A stretch of 64,000 nt of DNA, from the NCBI GenBank assembly GCA_037200685.1, contig JBBCIG010000017.1, positions 1-64,000 of the forward strand, read 5' to 3'. A program made the translations under genes and the position numbers. A model generated the notes under the pieces. The model was not told the origin of the DNA. It ran no database searches and was given only the letters and a program-made list of their open reading frames with translations. Origin of the DNA: JAJKIP01 sp037200685. Lineage in GTDB: Bacteria > Bacteroidota > Bacteroidia > Chitinophagales > Chitinophagaceae. Shown piece after piece: positions 8,664-19,500 of this stretch (its first letter is position 1; the number at the start of each line of letters is the position of its first letter).

Positions 8664-9917
8664 TTACGATTTTAAAAGCTTATTAAACCGGTAAGCAAAC
8701 AGGAAAATCACAGCATAACAAATAATAGGTAAGTAATACGCGGTAGCTACATCCTTGTCAGCGATCAATCCCATCAACGGAGGAAATACAGCACCCCCTA
8801 CTACACCCATCACAATAAACGAAGAAGCTTTTTGTGTATGTGGTCCCAGGTTTTTTAATCCGAGGCTAAAAATGGTGGGGAACATGATACTGAAAAAGAA
8901 ATTGATCATCAGCAATGCAATAAAAGAAGGCCAGCCCCAGCTCTGCGCAACGATGACGCACATCAAAATACTGCTTGCGGCAAATGCCGCTAGCAACTTG
9001 TTAGGCGCAATGAATTTCATCAGATAAGTTCCGGCAAAACGTCCTATCATCATCATCCCCATACTAAGTGAAAAATAACGGGAAGCAGTATGATCAGGAA
9101 ACCCCATTTTCTCATGCCCGTAATTAATAAAAAAAGCCCAGGTCCCTCCCTGCGCAGCTACATTGAAGAACTGTGCGATGGCCGCCCATATAAAGTGTTT
9201 ATTCTTGATTAATTTTTTAGCAGGAGTGATTGACGCAACAGCACCCGCTTTTATAGATACTAAATGATGATCCACCAACTTCGGGATTTTTACAAAAGCA
9301 AAGGAAATACCTACAAGCGTTATCACAATCCCGATTGCTATATATAACGTTTTTACCGAGGTGAGATCACCCTGGGCCCCTTCAAAAATAAATTGCGCAC
9401 CAAGCAACGGACCGATAATCGCTCCCAACGCATTAAATGATTGAGCAAAATTTATGCGCTGATCACTTGTTCGCTGATCTCCCAATGAAGCAACAAAAGG
9501 ATGTGCTACTGTTTCCAATGTTGCCAGTCCGCAGGCAAGAATAAAAAGCGCTACACGGAAAAACAAAAACGACTCCGCATTGGAAGCAGGAATAAACAGA
9601 AAGGCTCCGGAAGCGTAAAGAAACAAACCCAGCAGTACTCCTTTTTTATAGCCGTAACGTTTCATAAAAAGACCTGCAGGAATGCCCATAACGAAATAAG
9701 CGCCAAAGATGGAAAACTGTACAAGGCCCGATTGTGCTTTTGATACTGCCAGCACATTTTGAAAATGCTTGTTCAATACATCTCCCATTGTTATGGCGAT
9801 GCCCCAAAGCATGAACAAGGAAGTGACAAAGATCAGCGGAACGATATATTTCTTTTCAGTAAACTTCGGTTTTGCGGTCTCATTGCCCGTTCTTATTTCA
9901 TTTGGCTCAACTATCAT
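8664..9917 (-). CDS. FucP-type MFS sugar:H+ symporter
   Basis: Inner-membrane importer of the FucP branch (L-fucose, galactose, glucose or mannose with protons), 417 residues and about 12 transmembrane segments. Typical FucP traits are the first helix LFMLWGIAITMGDVLN, the segment LATLETVAHPFVASLG, and QFFNVAAQGGTWAFFINYG in the C-terminal half. The start at 9917 gives a 25-residue polar N-terminus before helix 1. It is 59 bp downstream of the GH92 gene on the same strand, so it may be co-transcribed and take up mannose released by that enzyme; the GH29 fucosidase in the window makes fucose another candidate. Confidence 0.88.
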   Translation of the reverse strand: MIVEPNEIRTGNETAKPKFTEKKYIVPLIFVTSLFMLWGIAITMGDVLNKHFQNVLAVSKAQSGLVQFSIFGAYFVMGIPAGLFMKRYGYKKGVLLGLFLYASGAFLFIPASNAESFLFFRVALFILACGLATLETVAHPFVASLGDQRTSDQRINFAQSFNALGAIIGPLLGAQFIFEGAQGDLTSVKTLYIAIGIVITLVGISFAFVKIPKLVDHHLVSIKAGAVASITPAKKLIKNKHFIWAAIAQFFNVAAQGGTWAFFINYGHEKMGFPDHTASRYFSLSMGMMMIGRFAGTYLMKFIAPNKLLAAFAASSILMCVIVAQSWGWPSFIALLMINFFFSIMFPTIFSLGLKNLGPHTQKASSFIVMGVVGGAVFPPLMGLIADKDVATAYYLPIICYAVIFLFAYRFNKLLKS

Positions 9918-9976
9918 TACAGTGGCTTTTACGTAAAGTTCTCAAGCTTTACCGGTGCTATGTTTTAGGAGTTATT

Positions 9977-12325
9977 TTAATTACTTGAACTATTAGTCCC
10001 AAACGGATCAACGGTGATATGGACTGCCTTATCCGAAGGCTGTGCAACGCCCCATTTTTTATTTGGCAAAGGTCCCATCTCCAGTTGCAGCGTTCCGCCA
10101 TTCATCAATTGCTCATGTGTAAACCAGGGGACATCCAGCGGTGCGCCGTTCATGTATGCACGCTGAATATATTTATTGACCGTGGAAGCATTTTTTGCAA
10201 TCAACGTAAATTTTTTGTTGTTAGTGAGATTAATAGTGACTTTGGAAAAAACAGGACTGCCGATCGTATAAACAGGAAGTCCCGGCGTGACAGGATAGAA
10301 CCCCATTGAAGAAAAAACAACAAACGCAGTCATACCACCTCCATCTTCATCCCCGGGTATTCCAAATACGTTGTCTTTAAACCACAGATCCAATAAGAAA
10401 CGTATTTTCTTTTGTGTTTTCCATGGCGCCCCGGCATAATTGTATAAATAAGGAATATGGAAACTGGGCTCATTTCCCATGGAGAACTGGCCCACCAGCC
10501 CTGTTGCATCCGGGAATTCATTCCAGAATTCATACTTCGATCGCCCGAGATTTTTGCGGAACAATTCATCTAAACGATCTTCAAACTTCTTTGCACCACC
10601 CATCAAACCTATCAAGCCGTTAATGTCTTGTTGCACCTGCCACATATAAGTCCACCCGTTATTCTCATCGTAATAGTCACGTCCACCTTTTCCGCCATCA
10701 AAAGTTGGGTCAATATCGATCCAGTTACCCGCTTCATCTTTGGGCATGAAAAACTGCTTTTGATCATGCCACAGTTTTTTATAATTATAAGAACGGTTTT
10801 GAAACAATTTATAATCATCAGAAAACCCTAACTCTTTGGCGAGTTCTGCCACAGCCCAGTCATCATAGCTATGTCCGAGTGTAACAGCTACAGCCTGTCT
10901 TTTTTCAAAACTATTCACAAGAGAAACCGTTTCTTTTTCTCCTTTTTTCAATGCCGGGAAATATCCATTGTTCTGGTAGAAAATTGTCAACGGATCTTTA
11001 GGCCCATTCCGCCACGGGATCATGGTCGCATCTGTTGCATTTTTCTTTGCTCCTTCGTATGCTTTGCGGATATCAAAATTCCGTAAGCCTTTCCGGTAAG
11101 CATCGAGGAACACTACTGAAGAATGAAACCCATTCATACAAGCATGATCACCGAATAATACAGGAAAGGTTGGCATCCATCCGCTTTGCTCATACATCCG
11201 CACGAAGGAGTGAAGCATTTTTTCTTCCAGTCCCGGGTTTAAAATAGTTCGCAATGGATGCAGGGCGAGATAGGTATCCCATGTCCAGTCATCCACATAA
11301 AACGGCGCCGCCTCTTTATGCACCTTATTATCAAAGCCACTGTAGTAAGAAGAATCTTCCGAGATATTTACCATCCGCTCATAGCAACGATAAAGCGCAG
11401 TATAAAAACTTCTTCGCTGGCTTTCCGTTCCTCCTTCTACCTGTATCTGGTCTATTACTTTTGACCAACTATTTTGGGCTTTATCCCTGAAAACATTGAA
11501 GGACACATTCCGCACTTCATTAAAATTTTTGATCGCCTGTTCCGGGCTTACGTAGGATATCGCATAGCGGAACTCAACACTGTTACCAGCATCCCGGGAA
11601 AAAGAAAGCGCCGCTCTTACCCGGTCACCTTTTACCGTATTTCCTTCCGAAACATTTTTTCCTTCAACAAAAAAAGATTTACCGGCAGAACTGAAAACAC
11701 CATACATGTATACTTTAATATTGTCATGATAGGTTTCAACACCAGTAAGTTCCGATGCCGAGGTAAATGTATATGCTGCTGCTCCCCTGTTGTAATTACT
11801 GAACAAGATAGACTTTGATGTGCCTTTGGGAAAAGTAAACCGGTAATAACCTGTTTTCTTCCCGGGAGCAAACTCCACTTTTATATCATCATCAACCAGG
11901 TACGTTGAATAATACCAGGGACGTGTAGTTTCGAGGTCATGATCATATTGCATCAGGTTGCTCCAGCTTTCGGGAACCAGTTCGTTGATTAATGGTTTTA
12001 TGGAAAAAACCTCCCCCAGCCTGTGTGACACCACATTCAAAGGAAAACTCTTGATTTGATCGGATAAATAATCAGACCGCTCGGGACTCATCCGAATCAT
12101 TTCATTTGGTATTTGCACGGTAGGACGGGTGGGTTGTAATAACTGCCCGACATTTCCGATCAGCGGGTCTATGTATTTTAGATTTCCTTTCTCCGCAAGA
12201 GGTACCTGGGCAGAAGTATAAATGCTGATTAAACAAAATAAGATTACCGGCAGAAGAAAAATTTTCTTTAGACAGGTGTTAAGGCAAGCTTGTATCATCT
12301 CAAAAGTGTGATTTATGTATATCAA
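9977..12325 (-). CDS. GH92 family alpha-mannosidase (copy 1)
   Basis: Secreted Ca2+-dependent exo-alpha-mannosidase of family GH92, acting on alpha-1,2/1,3-linked mannose of N-glycans or mannan with inversion. It is 782 residues, normal for the family. An N-terminal beta-sandwich (about 50-290) precedes the (alpha/alpha)6 barrel. Key motifs are DDWTWDTYLALHPL, NEPSFHIPYLYNY with the catalytic acid expected at E619, and GDEDGGGMTAF, whose aspartates should form the general base. A signal peptide lies around residues 15-40; the second ATG at 12298 is an equally good start. A triple 11-bp repeat lies 73-99 bp upstream. Confidence 0.92.
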   Translation of the reverse strand: MIYINHTFEMIQACLNTCLKKIFLLPVILFCLISIYTSAQVPLAEKGNLKYIDPLIGNVGQLLQPTRPTVQIPNEMIRMSPERSDYLSDQIKSFPLNVVSHRLGEVFSIKPLINELVPESWSNLMQYDHDLETTRPWYYSTYLVDDDIKVEFAPGKKTGYYRFTFPKGTSKSILFSNYNRGAAAYTFTSASELTGVETYHDNIKVYMYGVFSSAGKSFFVEGKNVSEGNTVKGDRVRAALSFSRDAGNSVEFRYAISYVSPEQAIKNFNEVRNVSFNVFRDKAQNSWSKVIDQIQVEGGTESQRRSFYTALYRCYERMVNISEDSSYYSGFDNKVHKEAAPFYVDDWTWDTYLALHPLRTILNPGLEEKMLHSFVRMYEQSGWMPTFPVLFGDHACMNGFHSSVVFLDAYRKGLRNFDIRKAYEGAKKNATDATMIPWRNGPKDPLTIFYQNNGYFPALKKGEKETVSLVNSFEKRQAVAVTLGHSYDDWAVAELAKELGFSDDYKLFQNRSYNYKKLWHDQKQFFMPKDEAGNWIDIDPTFDGGKGGRDYYDENNGWTYMWQVQQDINGLIGLMGGAKKFEDRLDELFRKNLGRSKYEFWNEFPDATGLVGQFSMGNEPSFHIPYLYNYAGAPWKTQKKIRFLLDLWFKDNVFGIPGDEDGGGMTAFVVFSSMGFYPVTPGLPVYTIGSPVFSKVTINLTNNKKFTLIAKNASTVNKYIQRAYMNGAPLDVPWFTHEQLMNGGTLQLEMGPLPNKKWGVAQPSDKAVHITVDPFGTNSSSN

Positions 12326-12397
12326 TTTTTAATTGACTTATTACTCATGTTTAAAACAGTCAACAATCCATCAGTCTTCAAAATAAAGACCGATGGA

Positions 12398-12424
12398 ATA
12401 ATAAAACATTAATAAATGCTTAAT
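12398..12424. promoter_or_regulatory. candidate operator: triple 11-bp direct repeat
   Basis: ATAAT at 12398, TTAAT at 12409 and TTAAT at 12420, spaced 11 bp. A further TTAAT lies at 12453, three periods beyond the last. Upstream of GH92 copy 1. Confidence 0.45.
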
Positions 12425-12487
12425 TGACACACAATCTCCCTACACGAAGGAATTAATCTCTGTTAATCGTAAAAACACAAGCCGCCG

Positions 12488-13429
12488 TCAGGCATTAACC
12501 TTTTTAAACTTATAACCCAAATCAGCCAGGTAATCATGTGAAATTTTAGCGGCTTCAAACTGGGTATAAGGGGGTTTTACCCTATTGTCATAATCGAGCT
12601 CGAACATGATCATACCAGCCATCTTATTTCTTCTCACTTCCAGCATTTTTAAAATTGTTTTTAAATCCACTTTCCCTTTTCCCAATGGCGAATAACCCAG
12701 GTAACCGTTATTGCCGCCTTCATAATCTTTTAAATGCACATGCTCGATCAGCGGCATGAAGTCTTTGCAAATTTTTATGGCGTCCGCTCCTCCTTTTGCC
12801 AATTGACCTACATCAGGACCAAACTTCATATATCTCGTATCAAGATTTTCCATTACGAAATACACTTCTTCTTCTGTTTCTACCGGTGTTCCGGTATGCG
12901 GATGCAATGCACAAACAAGACCGTTGTCTGTTACCACTTTTGCATATTCGTTCATGGAATCAATAAGATTCTTCTTGTGTTCTTTGTAATCATAACCTTT
13001 CCTGCTACCCCCACCTGCACAATACTCAATTACTTTTCCACCCATTTTTTTTGTGATTTTGCACAAACGATCCAGTTTTTCTACTTCGCTTTTTGTTTTA
13101 GCAGGATCCAATACATCGGTACCACAAAATGCTGAAACAAGGGGCAGATTATATTTACTGATTAACTCCTGGAAGCCGCCTTTGTTTTTTTCCCATTGCT
13201 CTATCACATCGCCAAATGTTTCAAAAGCATGAAAGCCTAATTGTGATATGTCTTTCAATGCAGGCTCCAGGTTATTGACACCATAGCCCCACAGGATGAA
13301 GGTGGAACCGATAGCTGATTTTTTCTTCGCCATTTCATCCGCTGCCAGCGATGGGATCAACAAAGAAGAAATTCCTGCCGCACCTGTGAGCTTGATAAAT
13401 TCTCTTCGATTAAAATTGTTCATACTCAT
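12488..13429 (-). CDS. exported TIM-barrel sugar isomerase/epimerase-like protein
   Basis: Xylose-isomerase-like TIM barrel (AP endonuclease 2 superfamily), 313 residues. The N-terminus FNRREFIKLTGAAG is Tat-like (twin Arg, then F), so the protein is probably exported folded. Metal-site residues expected in this fold are visible: VIEYCAGGG, ALHPHTGTP, FGPDVGQ, HVHLKD and MFELDYD. Family members with known roles include isomerases, epimerases and lyases acting on 3-keto sugars. It ends a row of same-strand genes starting with the FG-GAP/DUF1080 gene 45 bp upstream. Exact reaction unknown. Confidence 0.8.
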   Translation of the reverse strand: MSMNNFNRREFIKLTGAAGISSLLIPSLAADEMAKKKSAIGSTFILWGYGVNNLEPALKDISQLGFHAFETFGDVIEQWEKNKGGFQELISKYNLPLVSAFCGTDVLDPAKTKSEVEKLDRLCKITKKMGGKVIEYCAGGGSRKGYDYKEHKKNLIDSMNEYAKVVTDNGLVCALHPHTGTPVETEEEVYFVMENLDTRYMKFGPDVGQLAKGGADAIKICKDFMPLIEHVHLKDYEGGNNGYLGYSPLGKGKVDLKTILKMLEVRRNKMAGMIMFELDYDNRVKPPYTQFEAAKISHDYLADLGYKFKKVNA

Positions 13430-13474
13430 AGTAATGTATTTATAAGTTTATCAGCCGAAAAAATCACGAGGTTA

Positions 13475-15412
13475 TCATTTCGTTTTTTTCTTATTCCAGA
13501 AAATGAACGTGCCCCTGTTGGTAGATGATATAATGTCTACAGCACCATCTTTATTCAAATCAACAGCCAATACATCTGATCCCACACCGGAACGATTATG
13601 CACTAATTCCGGTACAAACACTGCTCCCCCGGGAGCTTTTGGATCTCTTACCGTTCTGTACCAATACAAAACCGGCGGGCCAAAAGGATCGGGATCTAAA
13701 TAAGTATCTACGTGTGAAAAATATCTTTTCCCTACAATAAAATCAGTGATGCCATCTCCATCCACATCTGCGAAAGTGGAGCCATGCAATTCCGAAAAAG
13801 TAACATCACCCGCATTAGCTGTTGAATAATCATCCATGATCATGTGACGTACAAAAGAAGATTTTCCTGAAGCATCTTTCTTTTGTTCAAACCATGCCAA
13901 TCCAAAACCATGTGCATTTAAACTGGTGACAACATCGTTGAGTTTATCACCATTCACATCATATACCGCCATTACACTTCCACCCATTCCGCTGGCACGA
14001 TGACCATATCTTGCAAACGCTTCGGAGTGATACACCCACGGGCTATCCGTTTTAACAGCAGGCTGTTCCCACCATCCATTAGGATTCAGGATATCAGCCC
14101 GTCCATCTCCATTGATATCACCCGTACCGATACCATGCGCAGTAAAGAAACCGTTTTGTGATATAACATGAGCTGTCCAGGGTTTTGTTGGATCAGCAGG
14201 ATCAAACGTGGAATACTTCAGCACACTTGTGCCCGCAGAATTGGTACCATAAACAAGATCTGGTTTTTTATCATTGTCTACATCCGCGAAAACTGTTACT
14301 TCTGAATTGATATTGCCGGGAATTACAGAATACACATCCCATCTTCTTGCTTCTCCTTTTGGATTAATATAAAGCCGGCCAAACGGCGGCGCAACAAAAA
14401 CATCCGTCCAGCCATCGTTATTAAAATCATACGCATACTGGCAATTCACTTCTGTAAAATCTTTGGAAGGACTATATGTGGATCCCGGATAGATCTCCCT
14501 GAATTTTGTATAGTCAGGACCATAATAGATATGAGGCCCGGCTACCACATCCATGATACCATCTTTATTAAAATCCGCCGCTGCGGAACTCCAGGAATAA
14601 TACATATCACTTATCTGCTGTACCTGGAAACGACTTGATGATTGTTCTTTCGGCGTGTAACGAAGGCTAAGGTCTTTGTATTTAAAATCTTTGAACCTTA
14701 CCTCGCCCGGTCCTTTTACATACAACCCAACGGTACCAAATTGCAAACTGTCTTCCGCACCGCCCGGACCATTACCATCATTGATAAATCCTCTCAGCAT
14801 ATTCATATCGAGTACTAGTTCCAGTTGGTTCCATTCGCCTGCCTTGTAACCAGTTTCCGCACGGGGTACCGGTAAAACAGGGCCGGTTGATCTGCGATTT
14901 CCTCCCTGGCCACCTCCGCCACCACCTCTTCCGCCTCCGGCATTGGGATTGGCCGGTGGCGCCACCCGTATCATTCCGCCTGCATTCCTGAGTTTTTCTT
15001 TTGTTATAATGATTCCCTTTTCATCGTATGTTACTTTATATGCTCCTGATGAATCATCATTTATTAAAACAAGCAATCCCCTGTTAGCATTTCCTTTTTT
15101 ATCTCCACGAAGTAATATGCCGGCTTCTGTGCCTTTTGCTATTTTCAATAATGTGTTGACAGCAATATCCTGAAATGATTGATTCAAGAACAGCCAACCA
15201 TTCAAATTATCGGCAGCCGAACCAATCAATTCACCGTTTTGTGCTTTCCATGTAGCAGGACCGATGGGTTTCCAGCCATTCATTACAGAACCTTTAAAAG
15301 TATAATCAGGAATAAAACTCAATCCTCTTCCATTGATATCACCGGAAAATGATTGTCCGAAACACAATAAGGAAACAGCAACAAATAAAGCAGAGAATAA
15401 TAATTTTTTCAT
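13475..15412 (-). CDS. DUF1080-like plus FG-GAP/VCBS repeat protein
   Basis: Secreted 645-residue protein with signal peptide (MKKLLFSALFVAVSLLCFGQ). Residues 21-250 resemble the DUF1080 (3-keto-disaccharide hydrolase) / LamG-like jelly roll, interrupted by a glycine-rich stretch near 160-175. Residues 270-640 hold FG-GAP/VCBS repeats with Ca2+-binding DxNxDGxxD loops, for example DFNKDGIMD, DFNNDGWTD and DVDGDGITD, which build a beta-propeller. The fusion suggests a carbohydrate-binding or keto-glycoside-processing surface protein; catalysis is not shown. It sits between a ThuA-like gene (42 bp upstream) and the TIM-barrel gene, probably one operon. Confidence 0.75.
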   Translation of the reverse strand: MKKLLFSALFVAVSLLCFGQSFSGDINGRGLSFIPDYTFKGSVMNGWKPIGPATWKAQNGELIGSAADNLNGWLFLNQSFQDIAVNTLLKIAKGTEAGILLRGDKKGNANRGLLVLINDDSSGAYKVTYDEKGIIITKEKLRNAGGMIRVAPPANPNAGGGRGGGGGGQGGNRRSTGPVLPVPRAETGYKAGEWNQLELVLDMNMLRGFINDGNGPGGAEDSLQFGTVGLYVKGPGEVRFKDFKYKDLSLRYTPKEQSSSRFQVQQISDMYYSWSSAAADFNKDGIMDVVAGPHIYYGPDYTKFREIYPGSTYSPSKDFTEVNCQYAYDFNNDGWTDVFVAPPFGRLYINPKGEARRWDVYSVIPGNINSEVTVFADVDNDKKPDLVYGTNSAGTSVLKYSTFDPADPTKPWTAHVISQNGFFTAHGIGTGDINGDGRADILNPNGWWEQPAVKTDSPWVYHSEAFARYGHRASGMGGSVMAVYDVNGDKLNDVVTSLNAHGFGLAWFEQKKDASGKSSFVRHMIMDDYSTANAGDVTFSELHGSTFADVDGDGITDFIVGKRYFSHVDTYLDPDPFGPPVLYWYRTVRDPKAPGGAVFVPELVHNRSGVGSDVLAVDLNKDGAVDIISSTNRGTFIFWNKKKTK

Positions 15413-15454
15413 TGATCAACTATTAGCATTATGCGTTTAATAAATTAAACCTAA

Positions 15455-16492
15455 TCATGCCGGTTTTTTAAACTTGTCGAAATTATCAGCTCTTGGTTCT
15501 GACAGTTGAAGCTGTTTGGCATTTGTTTTTACACCACCTTTTGGTACCTCTATTCCCGCAGTCCAAATAATTGCATTCAACATAAACCGCAAATAGTTAT
15601 CATTTAAAAAAGCAGCATGATAATCCATACCACCCCAAAGAATTCCCCTTTGCTTATTTTTTTCATATGCTGAAGCAATACCTCTTGGGCTGATAACTCC
15701 TTTAGGTGAGCCATATTCACTTTGATTTGTTTCAGGCGATTCTCCCATCAACAGATCAGTACGATAAGGATCACCCGGATTCACCACAAGGCGTGAGAAT
15801 ATTTCATCTTTATATGTCCAGGAACCAACACCACTCAGGATGGGATGCTTCGCAGCAGCTTTAATCGGTGTTACTTTCCAGTAGCCAAGAGGATTTTGTG
15901 TATAGTTGGGCATAGCAACCTGGCCAAACCATCTCATATAACGCTCAGAAGCTGGTTGATTACCATCGGTAGCAATTCCCCAATGTATGATCATGATGCC
16001 CATGCCTGCCGCCTGCAAACTATCTATCTGGTTCAGGTAGGCCAGGGTATCTTTACCGTATGTTCTGGAACCGGGAGGCAATGGCGGAAAAAGCGGGTGT
16101 GTACGGGTTTGCGTACTTGTTACAGAACTGCATTCTACTATTATAGCATCTACACCTTTGAGATCTTCAATATTAAGCGCCGTTCTTTCAGCGATATATT
16201 TCGTTACAATCTTTACTCCTTTAATATTGGCTACACTATCCAGGCAATGTTGCAACACAAGTAAGTCACGTTTGGTTTCATGCCTGCCCGTACCTTCTTT
16301 ACCCACATGGTCTTTAGGCCCTGCCAAGAAAAGAATAGTTTTTGTTTGCTGTGCTGATACTGAATTTAGAAAACAGTTGAGTGTAGTGACGAATAGTATT
16401 GAAACAATGATCTTTGAAAAAAATGATTTCAAATACCATCTCTGTTCCCCGCATGTTTTTTTGTAGCGAAAGCTTTCGTTAGTTATAATCAT
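15455..16492 (-). CDS. ThuA-like domain protein, exported
   Basis: ThuA-like (trehalose-utilisation) class I glutamine-amidotransferase-fold protein of about 345 residues. I prefer the ATG at 16492 (MIITNESFR) because it starts 24 bp after the preceding gene ends and puts a hydrophobic signal (IVSILFVTTLNCFLNSVSA) near residue 30; the longer frame from 16546 overlaps the neighbour. ThuA features seen are TKTILFLAGPKDH, the strand DAIIVECSS, GIMIIHWG and GILWGGMDYHAAF. ThuA proteins accompany keto-sugar and 3-keto-glycoside oxidation genes, and the neighbours fit that; the biochemical reaction is unsettled. Confidence 0.8.
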   Translation of the reverse strand: MIITNESFRYKKTCGEQRWYLKSFFSKIIVSILFVTTLNCFLNSVSAQQTKTILFLAGPKDHVGKEGTGRHETKRDLLVLQHCLDSVANIKGVKIVTKYIAERTALNIEDLKGVDAIIVECSSVTSTQTRTHPLFPPLPPGSRTYGKDTLAYLNQIDSLQAAGMGIMIIHWGIATDGNQPASERYMRWFGQVAMPNYTQNPLGYWKVTPIKAAAKHPILSGVGSWTYKDEIFSRLVVNPGDPYRTDLLMGESPETNQSEYGSPKGVISPRGIASAYEKNKQRGILWGGMDYHAAFLNDNYLRFMLNAIIWTAGIEVPKGGVKTNAKQLQLSEPRADNFDKFKKPA

Positions 16493-16515
16493 AATTGAAA
16501 AATTAAATCGTTTAA

Positions 16516-19500
16516 TTATTTTGGAATACTGTTCATTGAATACCATGATTCAGTTGACCACAAACTATTATTATCTTTATTCACCATCGTTTTCTTATTA
16601 AGACGGATATACAACACATGTTTATCTTTCATACCCGGAAGTTCCAGCAACACTTTTTTTCTATCCGGTGAAACAACAATTTTCCCGATCGACAAAACTT
16701 CTTCATCCATATTAGGTCCACCATAACTTGCCGTAGGTTTGAGCCACCATTGTTTAATTCTATAATCAGCAGCTTTCATTCCTGCGCCTGCTTTAAGCGG
16801 TTCTGTAAATTCGATTTCAATTCCGTTTGGTTTTGCCCGGACTGCCAGCATTTCAAAAACAGAAGTATTATTATAAGTAAGTTTTTGCAAGCCATATTGC
16901 AATTGTGCTGGTTGCCCCCAGTTACCCGCGGACCCGATAGCGCCGGCATACAGCGTCCCGTCCGGACCCCATGTCAGCCTGTTAATAGCCCCTTCCAACC
17001 CTTGTGTAAATTTGAATACTGCTCCCTGGTATTCTCCATCTACTTTTTCTGCAAAAACTCTTTGAATACCTCCATAAGAAGCATCACCATAAATCATTTG
17101 ATTTTTATATGGACCAACATTAAAAGGAACAGGCTGGCTTGGAGAATTAGCAATGGTATTTACTTCCAGGTACACTACCGGCAATTTTTCTATCAGGTTT
17201 GCTGTTCCTGCAAAATCCACTGCCCTGGAACCATACCACGCACCTTCTTTAAGATGTATTAATTTGTTTGCAGGAAGCCAGTCTCCCTGGTTATCTGTGA
17301 GGAACATTTCATTATCAACACCCAGGCCGACACCATTCGGAACTCTTAAGCCGGAAGCGATAAATGAAAAGGAACCATCTGCTTTTGATATCTTGAGTAC
17401 TTTACCCCTGTCAGGTATTTGCGGTTGCATACTTGCTCCACCAGGCCGGATTGCCGTAGCCAATGAGCCATAGAAATATCCGTCCCTGTACAGCAAGCCG
17501 AAGGCAAATTCATGAAAATTAGGGATACTTTCCATCCATTGCAAATCGTTTCGTAAGAATCAATGATCTCATCATTGTTTAAATCAACAAGCCTGGTCAG
17601 TTCTTGTTTCTGCATTACATAAATCTGATTGTCCACTACTTTTATTCCTAAAGGTTCTGCTAAACCTGCCGCAATTCTTTTTACTGTTATTCCCTGCGGA
17701 TCATTTCCTTTAAGATGATCAAGAATATATACTCCCCCAATAGAATCCCATGTACATATGATCAATCTTCCATCAGGAAGAAAATCCATACCACCTACTT
17801 TGGGATGAAAGTTTTCAGGTCTTGCCTGTGCAAGATCGAAAGCGGGATGAACCGCTAATAACCGATCTCCATCACCGGGTGAAGTAGGTAACAGAGGTCC
17901 GTCTACGGGCTTTGCTGTCTTTTTTACATCACCTTCTTTGTAACTAAACAAGGAAGGAGGTATAGCGCTATAGGCCGTAGCATCCGCAGGTCTCCATTGC
18001 AATGATAAACGTCGTTGACCCCGTTCGCCTCTTTAAAAATATTCGATCCTGATGGGATGCTTACCTGGTTTCAGGTTATTCAATTCTCCTTCTTTGGGAA
18101 CTTCATTTTGCCCACCTGTATTTTCAAGTACCAGTTTATTGTCAATAAATAATTTTGATACATCACTGCCAACTACACGAAAAACAGCATTGGTGGTCTT
18201 CTTAAGATTTAATGAACCGGAAGCGATCAATGCAAAATTTCCCCTGAACTCTTCCATATTAAATCCAAAGTCGAAATTGGAAAGATGCAGCATATTGGCT
18301 ACACCCGATAGTTGCGGAGCAGTCTTTGCGCTTATTTCAGGAGTCCCGGTAAATCCATCCGCCAGTTTATAAATATTCAAAGCAAGCCCCGGCTTTTCGA
18401 CCTGCGTTTTTGCATTGGAGAAAGTGCTTTTCTTTTTAAATTCAAATAAATAGTCTGATACAGGCATGGTAGCTCTTTCCCTGTTCTCCTGTGTTGCATC
18501 TAAGTCCAGGATATAACTTACCATTGCAGCAACGTCTTCTTTAGCAACCAATGGATGTGGTGTCATGGGAACCTCACCCCAACTTCCTTTTCCTCCCCTG
18601 ATTATTTTATCGCTTAACATCGTACTGATCTTTGGACTATTGGGGTAACGCTGGGCGATTGTCCTGAATGATGGGCCTATTGTTTTCAAATCGCGGTTGT
18701 GACAGGTATTACAATCGCTTTTTGTCATAAGGGCAAATACTCTTTCTTCTCTCTCATTCACTACTTTCGGAGCTGCGGTTTTCACTACATCGGTAAAAGG
18801 CTTAGGAGTGATGCTGACAGAAAAATTAGTAACAGCATTATTCTTAAGAGAAAGAATACCATCTATTGTTTTATATGTTTTACCAGAAATATCCTGCGCA
18901 GCGGATTTACAAATTACGAATTTGTTATCAGTAGCAATATCCTTGTCAGATGTAATGGATTCAATATGCATTTTCAACCCGAGCTCAACTCCATCAGGTA
19001 TATCGGTTGTTTTGAAAACTCTTTCAAAACCTACCTGTCCATCTGCCAATGTAAAAAACTCCGGTCTTTCTTCTACCTTAATACGTTTACCCTGGTAAAT
19101 TAATTCATAGCGTAAGCTTACCTTATTATCTAAAACCGTATGGCCTTTGTAAATAACAGCAGGCGTACCTGAAGTACCATTCGCCGTAACGATCCATGCA
19201 ACGGTGCTATCATTTACGAAATATGTATTGCCTTTTGAAATAGGTTGCGGCCCATGCGCCGTTGTATACACAGCGCCATCAAAAACAATTCCGCCAGTCC
19301 ATTTTTGTAAAGAGATGCGTTCTCCGTGTTATAAGCCACCCATAATTTATCATTAAGGCCGATGCTGATCACCCGTGAACGGAGATCAAGCACGGAACGC
19401 CATACCCAAATATCATCTGTACGCCGGAGCGGTTTGTTTTGAGGAACAACATACGGCTTCACTTCTTCTACTACAGTTGGTTGAATAGTTACGGGAGGTG

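Noticed and set aside
16750..17262. Long antisense frame of 170 codons
   Set aside because: It lies wholly opposite a well-supported gene and has no family resemblance; a shadow of codon bias.
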